A stretch of 64,000 bases of DNA. Source: Apostichopus japonicus (Eukaryota; Echinodermata; Holothuroidea; Aspidochirotida; Stichopodidae). A program made the position numbers and the translations under genes. The stretch is from the NCBI RefSeq assembly GCF_037975245.1, contig NC_092570.1:19107418-19171417 (forward strand), written 5' to 3'. This document shows, piece by piece, positions 23,421-34,220 of the stretch (its first letter is position 1; each line of letters starts with the position of its first letter). The notes under the pieces were generated by a model. The model was given only the letters and a program-made list of their open reading frames with translations. It was not told where the DNA came from and searched no databases.

Positions 23421-23574
23421 ACAAGAGATGTACAGACATTATGATAGTAATAATGAGTGACAACATGCTAAACGGTCACAGGTCACAGAAACGACCACGA
23501 AGAGTTTATATTTGCACTTACCTCATGCAGCATTTGTTGGATGAAGTTTTAGCCACCGCCAAATATGAATCTCA

Positions 23575-24585
23575 CGCATTATTTTCTATTTATGGCCACA
23601 AAAAAACCTATGCCAGCAAATATTGGGGGTGGGGATATTAGATACTATATCCCACACCTAAATATTGGGGGAAGGTACCCCCGTCCCCCCCCCCCACATG
23701 ATCGCCGCTAATGCATGTGTCATAGATACCAAATTCCTTGAGAAGCTACGCGAACAATGGAATTTAGCTAAGTGGTACTTTTTTCTATTTATGGCCACAA
23801 AAAAAAAACTATGCCAGCAAACATTGGGGGTGGGGGATATTAGATACTAAATCCCCCACATAAAATATTGGGGGAATGTACCCCCGCCCCCCACATGATC
23901 GCCGCCCATGCATGTGTCATAGATACCAAATTCCTTGAGAAGCTACGCGAACAATGGAATTAAGCTTAGTGGTACTTTTTCTATTTATGGCCACAAAAAA
24001 AACTATGCCAGCAAATATTGTGGGTGGGGGATATTAGATACTATATCCCCCACCTAAAATATTGGGGAAATGTACCCCCGTCCCCCCCCCCCACATGATC
24101 GCCGCCCATGCATGTGTCATAGATACCAAATTCCTTGAGAAGCTACGCGAACAATGGAATTTAGCTAAGTGGTACTTTTTTCTATTTATGGCCACAAAAA
24201 AAAACTATGCCATCAAATATTGGGGGTGGGGGATATTAGATACTATATCCCCCACCTAAAACATTAGGGGAATGTACCCCCGTCCCCCCACATGATCGCC
24301 GCCCATGTATGTGTCATAGATACCAAATTCCTTGAGAAGCTACGCGAACAATGGAATTTAGCTAAGTGGTACTTTTTTCTATTTATGGCCACAAAAAAAC
24401 TATGTCAGCAAATATTGGGGGTGGGGGATATTAGATACTATATCCCCCACCTAAAATATATTGGGGGAATGTACCCCCGTCCCCTCCCCCCACATGATCG
24501 CCGCCCATGTATGTGTCATAGATACCAAATTCCTTGAGAAGCTACGCGAACAATGGAATTTAGCTAGGTGGTACTTTTTCCAATG
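23575..24585. repeat. 200-bp tandem satellite, about five copies
   Basis: The phrase ACATGATCGCCGC recurs at 23696, 23893, 24093, 24290 and 24492, spacing 197-202 bases. Most length change lies in the C homopolymer and the A run. Each unit has paired G5 and C5 blocks (GGGGGTGGGGGATATTAG and TATATCCCCCACC) that can form a hairpin. Frames reading FLEKLREQWNLAKWYF recur in each unit, but frames shift with the homopolymers and I treat them as non-coding. Confidence 0.9.
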
Positions 24586-25058
24586 TTAACCGCAGTTTTC
24601 AATTCCAGTAATGCCATTTTGGGTATTTTTCTTTCAAACAATCGAACTGCAGCTGGAATTTACTCAGCTTATCAGGACTGTAGACATAATTTATATATAG
24701 ATTTAGTGCTCAAGTATTTGTGTTCGAACTTTGCGGTTCTTTGTCCTGTGTTAATAAATATCTTACAGTATATGACTGGTATGTAAATAAGCAAACGACG
24801 CTCAAGATTGTGTGTTTAGTATCAATCGATTACTCGGATGTAAATAGAAGAGTAAATATACCGGTCATATTGTAATACAAAAGATACTAAGGTGCACAAG
24901 AGTTCTTTGTTGTTTCTTTTTTTGTCACGTTTTGAAACTGGCACGAAAAGTTCATACTGCATGCATTTCAGTCATTTAAACATTCGCGTTTGTTGTTTGA
25001 AGTTGCTGCGCTAACTTTCACCGCCAGGTTTCCAAGCTGAGTACTCACTGAGGCAGAC
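24586..25058 (+). promoter_or_regulatory. Upstream region of LRR gene B2
   Basis: AT-rich then mixed sequence leading into the predicted B2 leader exon. The part at about 24920-25010 (GCATGCATTTCAGTCATTTAAAC, then TTCGCGT) has a diverged relative at about 25815-25890 (GCATGCAATTCAGTCATTAAAAT, then TTCGCGT), suggesting a duplicated regulatory segment. It does not resemble the A1/B1 promoter block. Confidence 0.35.
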
Positions 25059-28000
25059 ATGGATATCGATATCAGGTAGGTTGCATGTTCATCTGATAAC
25101 ATCTTCAATATACGAACATTCGGAATGAATACAGTTATGAATCAGTATAGTGCTATACAAAAGAGAATATGATCTTCATAGACTGTACATGCACAGGTAA
25201 TACTATCTTGTTTCTGTATCATCATTTTTAATGTACTGAGCATAACATATGTTGGCCATTTTGTGCTAAAACGGTCCTTAGCTTGCTGCGTCCACCTTAT
25301 ATAGTATTTATCAACATATAATACGTGTTTTGGTGATGTGCACGATTTCAATAGTTGGCTATTCTGGCCTCTTTCTTAGTGAATTAAAAACGATATTGTT
25401 TGCTTCAAATGCCAATAATTCAAGATATATCTTTCATTGTAACTTAAAAATGCCAGTGAGGCTGTAGGAGTTTTTGAGTTCCTTCACTTCCAGTCTGATG
25501 TTTTGATTCCAGTCAAAATGACTAACAAAATTGTTAGCAGATCTTGGACAAAGGCCTCAGTCTATGATAGTTATCTATATAACCAGTGTATGATTTGTCC
25601 ATTAATGGAACCTGCTGGCATATGTAAAACATACCAAGATGTGTAGACTTTTAAGTTCTGAAAACCCCACCGTACGATTTGGTCCACAAATTAAATGTAC
25701 ATGTTTAAGGTCCGTTAATGATTACTTTTAGAGGGAAGAGTAAACATGTCATAGGTTATATGGTAAATATAATACCAGAGTAAATCCATTGAAACGATGT
25801 TTACATGCATGCCTGTCACGTGTTATATTTTTGCGCGAAACGTAAAAAAAGCATGCAATTCAGTCATTAAAATCTTCGCGTATTTTACTGTTTAGACGTT
25901 CTTCGGTCTCACTGTAAAATTGGCAAGTTGAATATTTCTAGCAGGAATAAATGACTTACCTTATGCTGCACAGTCTCGAAAGGAAAGTTTTAATCATCAG
26001 GAGAGAGAGAGTTAGTATTTGGGAATTAACTTTGAAGCTCCTATACACTTTGAGTCCAATGTATTGTCGTAAGTTATCCTTATATATGTCATATGCGGGG
26101 TACAGAAAGTTAAACCTGGTACTTGTTTCCTAATACCAGGTACTTTTATCAATGCACGCGTACATCGACGCTATATGTACCATGCACGGCAAATGGCAAG
26201 GTACCAATGTAACTCATCAGACGACTCATGCAGGATTGAGGCTAATAACTACAGTCTTCCGGATTCAGTTCTAACATACCGACGTTTGATATGCAGCATG
26301 CAGTCCTGTTATTCAGGATATTGTGTCCAAATATATTGAATAGATGGATATAAAGGTCACAATCTGTAATGCGTTGGCGTAAAGTTTGTTGAATTTTTCT
26401 TTGCTAAAGGATATATATAATAAATTCATTGATTTTCAGCTGTTCTGTCCTGAACCACAAATTTAAGTATATGCTATAAGGGTCCATTATGAATATTCTA
26501 AACGGTTTCTAAATGGTGTTATGGATATTCTAGAAAAATGGCCAGCTGCAAAGTCCCCCAGGATCCTAGCGGTCTACAATGCAGCAGGGATGCCCTCCCT
26601 CATAACACTTTACCCCAGTTCCAGGCCTATTATCTAGTACTGCTGAGGCGGGTCACTTCCATATGGCGATGGCGTCGGATTAATACATAATCGTCACCAT
26701 GGGTCTCTGAATAGTTCGTTTCATCACTCAACCGCACCATCGATCTCTTTCTACACTATACGATACATACGCAGGACAATATCAGCCAGTTTGGCAAGTC
26801 TATAGATGAGTTATAAAGTGACGTCATACGTTTTAATACACTCAGTAATTGTGTGTAACACCAAAACTTTATATGTTACAAGGAAAATTTCTGTCTACAG
26901 ATTTGTTTCTATTTCTGACATGTTACTACGTAATTTTGTTCTAGAACTTTCATCTTTGTACAATGGCAATTGATTTAGTGGTATTGGGTGAAGAAAGAAC
27001 CAGGGTCACCAAGTGGGACTTATTCACGTGATTATAGTCAGGTCACTAACAGTCTGGTTTAAATGATTTGCTTTGACTGAAGATTGTCCCATATTCGGCA
27101 GAGAGAAAGATGATGCTTTTGCTGGTCGAAATATGTATTGCAATAGAGGCATGGATTATAAGACTGCGTTTTAAATAATACAGCTGAAAGATATGTAAGT
27201 TCAGCTAATTAGTTAAAGTTGAATAATTTACTGAATAGTAAAGATGACGACTGCATTTCATTCAAAAAGTAAAGAACCTTACGATAAATGTGTATTCCTC
27301 TTCATTACCTCATTGCCCATTCAAGTGTCTAACACTGGAAATGGAAAGATTATTAACCTATGAAAGCCGCTAAAAATGGTCACATTGTGCAGACAAGCTA
27401 AATTTGTCAATGTGAACTTATTAGATCATTGAAAGGCATTATGTATGCCATCTTGACAACGTCCCTGTCGTTCCGGTGTATTACCCCAACAACAAACTTA
27501 AAGTCTTAAAACTTGGTTCGATAAAACTTATTTTTACGATGATCAGTTTCTGTATTTCGGGAACTATAGACAATCATGTGTAAAGGGAAAAATGCGTGTC
27601 AGTCCCTAATAATATCGTCTTTATCTCTATTAATTCATCTCTCTTACTGATGTAAAATGGAGACTTATTGGACTTTTTTTTTTGCTTATGCATGTGACCT
27701 AAACAAGCTCCAGTCGTTAACAGCATAGTCGTGTGCACTGATAAGTTGGTCAGTGTGGAGAGGCCTGTTTTTGGACTTTTAGACTCTACGACGTAACAAC
27801 GCCGGGTCGAGTTCAGTCGTGTCGGTATAAATCGCAGAGGGTAAGACGGGCTATACATTAGATAGAAAACTGGAGATCCAATGGTGATACCACTCATGCA
27901 ATTTTCTAAGAAAAATGCCATGATTTTCTCTGTCAAAATTCTTTTCTTTCATTCCCAGACTGTGGTGCGGCACCATGATACTGATCATCTTTGCATGTCT

Positions 28001-29342
28001 CGAAAAGAAGGTTCTTCAGTCTTCCTTACTCTGTCTTACAACCCATACCATTCAGGACGCTGCAACAGCAGAGCAAATTATGGGAGAAGTACACCCTTCG
28101 TCTTCCTTAACATGTGGGTCACTTTGTGAATACGATGATTGGTTTCAACGAGCGAAATGTGAAAACCTGGGATTTACGACAATTCCTAATTCAACAGGGT
28201 GTGAAGGAGCAAACATGTTAGAAATTCAAAATAATAACATTTCATTGGTAACTTCTGAAATTTTGTCAGGCTACAGCAATATTTTAATGTTAGATTTGTC
28301 AAATAACAGCATTGTCCACATCAAACCAGGAACATTTAAGCACACACACTACATAGAGAACATTTTATTGTCTAGAAATCAAATAAAGCAGCTAAAAAAT
28401 GGAACATTCATTGGTCCTGAACATCGGCTTATAAGACTTTTTCTTGATCATAATAAGCTGAGGCAAATTGGTGAGCTGACGTTAAAAGGCCTCAGGAGGT
28501 TAAAGACTTTAACGTTCAGCAACAACCTTCTTCATGACCTGCCAGATGAACTATTCAAGGACCTTACTTCGCTACAGTACCTCCATCTCAGTGGAAACAA
28601 ACTGAAACATCTGAAAAATAACATTTTCCATGGTCTCGTTCGATTAAAGAGCATTTCGTTAGATCGCAACTACTTGAGCTCCATACCTGTCGGATTATTT
28701 AGTGGATTGGAATCTCTTTCCTCAGTTGACCTTTCTTACAATCGTCTCACTGTCGTTCCGACACCAGAAGATCTTGGCATCCAAAGCCATCTAAAAAATT
28801 TAAATCTTTACGGTAACAATTTTACTTCTTCATCCAGTATCATTCCATATCTTGAAAGAAATGGTTTACTGGTTACGGTTACTAGCAATCCGTTTGAATG
28901 TGACTGTAAGTTTAAGGCACTGCAAGAATGGTTTCAAAGTGTGCCTGAGGAGAATCAACATTTGGTCACTGACAGAAGTCCCCTAGAGTGCAGATGGAAT
29001 GGTTCACTTGTACCAATCCTTGATGATCTATCACCAATGTGTCTAATTCCATCGGAATATACCACCTTTTCAACATCAACTATAGGTCAACAAAAGTCAT
29101 TTACTTCGCGAGCACAAACAAGTTCTTCAGGACAACGGCCAATTGAAATATATGATGCTGTGACTACTGTGTCGTCTGGAAACCACGATGAAACCCAAAC
29201 ACTATCATCTTCTCAATCGTCGGGTAATTGTGACTCTTACACATCATGTGACATAGCTCTCGTTCTCTCGTCTGTTTCAATAATTTTTCAATTCATAACT
29301 TTAATTGTACTTATAACAATGATCTGCAAGTCTAAAAAGTGA
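25059..29342 (+). CDS. LRR transmembrane receptor-like protein, gene B2 (two exons)
   Basis: Model: exon 1 is 25059-25075 (ATGGATATCGATATCAG, donor GTAGGT) and exon 2 is 27959-29342, after TTTCATTCCCAG. Joined product: 466 residues, the same length as B1, with the same plan (leader, LRRNT from about residue 58, about nine LRRs, LRRCT, Ser/Thr stalk, helix, KSKK tail). An internal ATG at 27975 would truncate the leader. Differences from B1 are uneven: LRR5 and LRRCT are nearly unchanged, while LRR1-LRR4, the leader and the membrane helix differ strongly, mostly by amino-acid replacement. The leader exon is supported by phase and by analogy with A1 and B1, but its 5' flank is unrelated to theirs, so this boundary is the least certain of the three. 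Confidence 0.7.
25076..27958 (+). other. B2 intron
   Basis: No gene seen. The distal part (about 27690-27958) is homologous to the end of the B1 intron. Confidence 0.45.
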
Positions 29343-29408
29343 AGCTCTTTTATCCATAAACTATACTGTACAATTTCATATAACACGATATAACTAAACA
29401 GATATACA

Positions 29409-30198
29409 TGGAAATTCACCCGTTTGCATTCAGGAAACTTAGAAAGTTAAAGACGACTACTTTCAGCAACAATTACCAGTTAACTTTCCCTCCTGAAAAC
29501 GTATTCAGTGATCACTTTGAGCTGCGTTTCCTCCATTTAAGCGACAACAGGCTAACATACATTGATAGCAACATCTTCAGTGGCTGCTCCCAATTAAAGA
29601 GCATTTCAACAATTTACGATTTTTGAATCTTTGCGATAACTACTTTACAACTACTGCCACGAACATAACTTACCTCAATAAAACCGGTATATTAGTCATG
29701 TTTGGAAGTAATCGTTTCGAATGTGACTGCAGCTTTCAGAGACTACAAGATTGGTTTAATCGTCAATCAGAGGAGAAACGAAATTTGATAACAAGTAGAA
29801 GTCCTCTAGAGTGTAAATGGAATACTTCGCTTACCAGCATTGATGATGACTTGCCCAGCGTTTGCCTAATTTTACCAACACCGTCTCTAATAGGATCACC
29901 AATGACGTCCCAGGAACCAATTCCCGCTGCAGGTAGTACAACTAGTCAAGTGTTAGCTGCAACATCATCTACTACAGGAAGATATTCTGACCAGGAACAT
30001 TCAGTATCATCTTTAGACTATGAAAGGAAACCAACTTCAGAAATATTAACAGATAACTCTTGCTCTGGTGAATCGTCTGATATTGTAACATTCGTGTCGT
30101 TCACAGTTGCAGGAGTTGTTAATTTCATCATTTTATGCTTGGTTGTAACAAATCTTAGTTTAACAAGAAAATTGAAAGAAAAGATTGCTAGTGATTAG
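29409..30198 (+). pseudogene. Truncated A-type LRR gene fused to the B2 3' flank
   Basis: From 29409 the sequence follows A1 from about 6747 (EIHSLALRKLRKLK region, mid LRR4) to its end. It lacks the leader, LRRNT and the first LRRs. A deletion of about 127 bases relative to A1 (A1 6941-7067, parts of LRR7-LRR9) breaks the frame after SQLKSIS. The remaining 3' part is open at 29623-30198 and keeps LRRCT, stalk, helix and an A-type tail. The first Cys of LRRCT (FECDC) is kept. The closest relative is A1, not the adjacent B2. Confidence 0.85.
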
Positions 30199-30215
30199 CA
30201 TAAGTGGCCGGTGCT

Positions 30216-31840
30216 GTGGATGGGTAGATAAAGGCGGTAGCATTTGCAGCAATGAGGCTTAGCAGTCAGTGGGCGGGGGGGGGGGGGGTCGATTCCCGTT
30301 CGGGTCATAGTTCGGTTGGTTTTCATCCAAGAACAATCTATGGTTCTCCCATCTGAAATCTATAAGCATGACTTGTATATATTTTTCTATTAAGGTACGT
30401 AATACTTTTGTAAAAAGAGGATATTCAAGTCAGCGCCTTGCAATCTCACTTCACTGCATGTCTTACGTACCAGACACTTTCCTACTATGGAATCTATGAC
30501 CCAACTCATAGTTTCTTCCCTTTGTACTTTTATATTTTATATTTTGGTATTTTTGTTTCTACATCATAAGGGTTTTTACATCTTGAAACATCTTTAAACC
30601 ATCTTAAAAATATGTGGCCGAGTAGATCAAGGCGGTTGCATTTGCAGCAATGAGGCTACGTAGTCGAGGGGGGGGGGCGGAGGGGGTCGATTCCCGGCCG
30701 GGTCATAGTTAGGTTGGTTTTTCATCCAAGACCAATCTACGGTTCTCCCATCTGAAATCTACAAGCATGACTTGTGTATATTTTTCTATTAAATTACGTA
30801 ATACTTTTGTAAAAATAGAACATTCAAAGTCAGCACCGTGCAATCTCACTTCACTGCATGTCTTACGTACCAGACACTTTTCTACTATGGAATCTATGAC
30901 CCAACTCATAGTTTCTTCCCTTTGTACTTTTATATTTTATATTTTGGTATTTTTGTTTCTACATCATAAGGGTTTTTACATCTTGAAACATCTTAAAACC
31001 ATCTTAAAAATATGTGGCCGAGTAGATCAAGGCGGTTGCATTTGCAGCAATGAGGCTACGAAGTCGAGGGGGGCGGAGGGGGTCGTTTCCCGGCCGGGAT
31101 ATAGTGGTTATTCATCCAAGACCAATCTACGGTTTTCCCATCTGAAATCTACAAGCATGACTTGTGTATATCTTTCTATTAAATTACGTAATACTTCTGT
31201 AAAAATAGAACATTCAAAGTCAGCAACTTGCAATCTCACTTCACTGCATGTCTTACGTCCCAGACACTTTTCTACTATGAAATCTATAACCCAATTCATA
31301 GTTTCTTCCCCTTGTATCTTACCTTGTATAGTTTTGTATTTTTGTTTCTATATCATAAGGGTTTTTACATCTTGAAACATCTTTAAACCATCTTAAAAAT
31401 ATGTGACCGAGTAGATCAAGGCGGTTGCATTTGCAGCAGTGAGGCTACGTAGTCGAGTGGGGGGGGGGGGGGGCAGAGGGGGTCGATTCCCGGCCGGGTC
31501 ATAGTTAGGTTGGTTTTTCATCCAAGAACAGTCTACGGTTTTCCCATCTGAAATCTACAAGCATGACTTGTGTATATTTTTCTATTAAGTTACGTAATAC
31601 TTTTGTAAAAATAGAACATTCAAAGTCAGCACCGTGCAATCTCACTTCACTGCATGTCTTACGTACCAGACACTTTTCTACTATGGAATCTATGACCCAA
31701 TTCATAGTTTCTTCCCTTTTTAATTTTATCTTGTATATTTTTTGTATTTTTGTTTCTATCATAAGGGTTTTACATCTTGAAACATCTTAAAACCATCTTA
31801 AAAATATGTGGCCGAGTGAATAAAGGCGTTATCTTAACTA
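30216..31840 (+). repeat. 400-bp tandem array headed by a class II tRNA-like sequence
   Basis: Unit starts (GTGGCCGAGTAGATCAAGG) fall at about 30216, 30614, 31014, 31403 and 31808, spacing 389-405 bases; the last unit is cut off after about 30 bases. Each head has an A-box-like GGCCGAGTAGATCAAGGCG and a B-box-like GGTCGATTCCC, as in tRNA-Ser/Leu-derived pol III promoters, with a G homopolymer of variable length where a long variable arm would be. The downstream body (about 300 bases, with CATTCAAAGTCAGC and CTTCACTGCATGTCTTACG) is well conserved between units. Frames inside it are shadows. Confidence 0.8.
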
Positions 31841-31989
31841 GTCAATTCGTTTTAATTGTTAACTCTTGTATTATAGTATTTTATGTTCGATCATAGGACT
31901 CCCGAAACTCGTGATGAGATGCGATCAATCCAGGCATGCTCTTACTATACCAGTGACGATTTTCGCTAACTTTTCACTGATTCTGCAAA

Positions 31990-33270
31990 AAAAAAATCAT
32001 ATTCAGTATTACACGTAAACGCAAGAAGCCTAACAAAGAGTTACGAAGCTTTAATTTAGCTTTTAATAACACTAAATTTTATTGCATTAACTGAGACCTG
32101 GCTAATTATAGTAATACGATTGCAAACCTCCTAATTGATATTGATGGGTATAGATTCTTACAATTACGATAGAAATTCAAAGCGATGTGGTGTAGTAATA
32201 TATGTTAAATATGACCTAAGCGTTCTTCTAAGACCTGATTTAAGTAATTGTTTTGCAATAAGTGCTTAAAGTTTATTTATTGAAGTTATTAATGACAATT
32301 ATACAAAGGTATAGTCGGGTTTATCTACAGACCAACAAATATTTCTGTTTGTCTTTTCTACCATGAACTTGATGAGTGCTTGAGTATCATTGATACTGGG
32401 GATAATAGTATTGATATCTGTCAAAATCATATAACTACGGAGTGGAATAATTTATCAACACCATGACAAATGTATTCCTTAGTAATATACCATTGACATG
32501 CCTATATGAGTTACAAGTGAAACTTCTACTTTGATTGACAACAGTTACACAAACATTCCTCTGTCTAATTTTAACTCCGGTGCTATAATAAGTTATATAT
32601 CTGATCATTATCCGATTTTTCTTGTTTCAAATTTAAATTGTTCACTAAATAGTAAAAATAAACCCCAATCCTTTAGACATAATTACCAGTGACCGAAACA
32701 TTAAGCTCATTACAGAGCCTGCAGCTTTTGTCTGGTCTGTTATCGTGTTAAATGATCATGTAGATATTGCTTGCTTGTGATCGCAAAGCTCATTATTCCA
32801 ATGATCAAAATAAGCTTACTTAAAAATGTACTATAGCAACCTAATTGACTTAAACAAGAATGACAGTGATAAAGTGTGGAAAGTAATCAATGTATTCTTA
32901 AAAAAAAGTGAACAAACTAGTAGTGTAGTAAAGCCTTTGTTTGTAAAGATGTTCTCACGGAGGATCCGCATATAATTGCTATTAATTTTTATCTGTATTT
33001 TTCTACAGTTGCCAAGTCTTTGGCAGCCAGGCTGCCGATGGGAACAAAAAATGCTTTAAGCTACGTCAACGTAAATGTACAAAGCTCTCTTGTTATAATG
33101 TTTCCTACTATACCTTCATGTTATTTCTAAGCTAAATGATGGTAAAAGTCCTGGTTACGATCAAATTCCCAATGCCATTCTTAAGAAAGCTGGGCATACT
33201 ATCATAGTTCTTATAAGACACATCTTTTGCAAAGGTGTTTTCTCATCGCAATGTATAAATGTGTATATAA
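31990..33270 (+). pseudogene. Decayed non-LTR retrotransposon (endonuclease and start of reverse transcriptase)
   Basis: Translation in shifting frames shows VLHVNARSLTKSYEAL, NFIALTETWL, KRCGVVIYVKYDLSVLL and ISDHYPIFLVSNLN, which are the ordered motifs of an AP-type endonuclease domain. Near 33125-33250 it reads KLNDGKSPGYDQIPNAIL, the start of a reverse transcriptase. Stops and frameshifts are many, and the element breaks off before the catalytic region. It is therefore an inactive remnant, on the strand opposite to the 21.8-22.9 kb fragment. Confidence 0.75.
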
Positions 33271-34020
33271 TGTATAGTCATGCAGTTCAAGCAACTCTCC
33301 CATACAATTCAGAAAAGCTTCAGAAAAGCTTGCTTCGTTCGATAGACATGGCAGTTTAAAAGTCGTGTCTCGGAGCGGTCACTTTGTAAATAATTGGTGT
33401 AATACTAGAGCCACAAGTATCAGTGAACTGTTATATTTTCTCTTTGTTACGTTAGTGTTATATATACGTACATTCCGTCCCGGATGTTGCGAAGTATATA
33501 TGCTTGCAGTGAAGCTCTTATTCTACCTGGAACCGGCTGGGACGGTGAAAACGGGCAGCGACACAAAGGCACGTGGGCCCTATACCTAGAAAAAGACGTA
33601 ATTGAGAGTTATCCTTTTGTTGGAAAATATTGAAAATGCTGGGATTTGTGGTACACTGTTCACAGAGAATTCACTTTGTCGACAAGCTTTGATGTAATTT
33701 TGTGATTTGCGCCATGTCGCATATGTCCCACTACCCTCGGTGTGTGCTCCCTGTGCCACATCGATTAGCCCTCTTCTGCCAACCCACCCCGGTATAAACT
33801 ATTATTTCTATCCATTAACCCCATAACAATACCCCACCACCCCACACACACACACACCGATTCCGCGGCCTCAGTGCATATATAGCTTCGGACAGCTATC
33901 CTGACTCGTTGACGTGTAATGAACAAAAAGTACCTCTTCTGTTTATCAAAACGAACCTAAACGAATTTGCGTGCCATGGTCCGTACATATCTGATAGAAG
34001 TCTAGATATATATTAAAATA
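33271..34020. other. Non-coding stretch
   Basis: No gene recognised. There is a small (CA)n tract near 33844-33858 in a C-rich context. Confidence 0.4.
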
Positions 34021-34220
34021 AAATAAAACGGTTAGCAAACTGCTTGTCCACTAGAGAGCCCGTGTAGGAGAATGTGTAATAGCAAGTTGGCCAGACGTTT
34101 CGATCCTAGCAGGATCTTCTACAAGGCTAAATGACAAGTAACTGTAACTGTTACTTATACATTTAGCCTTTGAAGAAGATCCTGCTAGGATCGAAACGTC
34201 AGGCCAACTTACTTTTACAC
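34021..34220. repeat. Palindromic fold-back element, copy 1
   Basis: Arms at about 34084-34120 and 34172-34210 are inverted copies containing GATCCTAGCAGGATCTTC, with AAGTTGGCC at the outside. A one-sided outer extension (GCAAACTGCTTGTCCACTAG) reappears inverted beside copy 2 at 37598-37655. Each arm also has a small internal hairpin (GATCC-TGCTA-GGATC) followed by GAAAC. Confidence 0.75.

Noticed and set aside
23501-24537. Recurring small frames reading FLEKLREQWNLAKWYF
   Set aside because: One per satellite unit, with frames broken by variable homopolymers; repeat artefact, not a gene family.
30767-31790. Open frames up to 202 codons in the 30-32 kb array
   Set aside because: Same sequence repeated in each 400-bp unit on both strands; explained by the tandem array.
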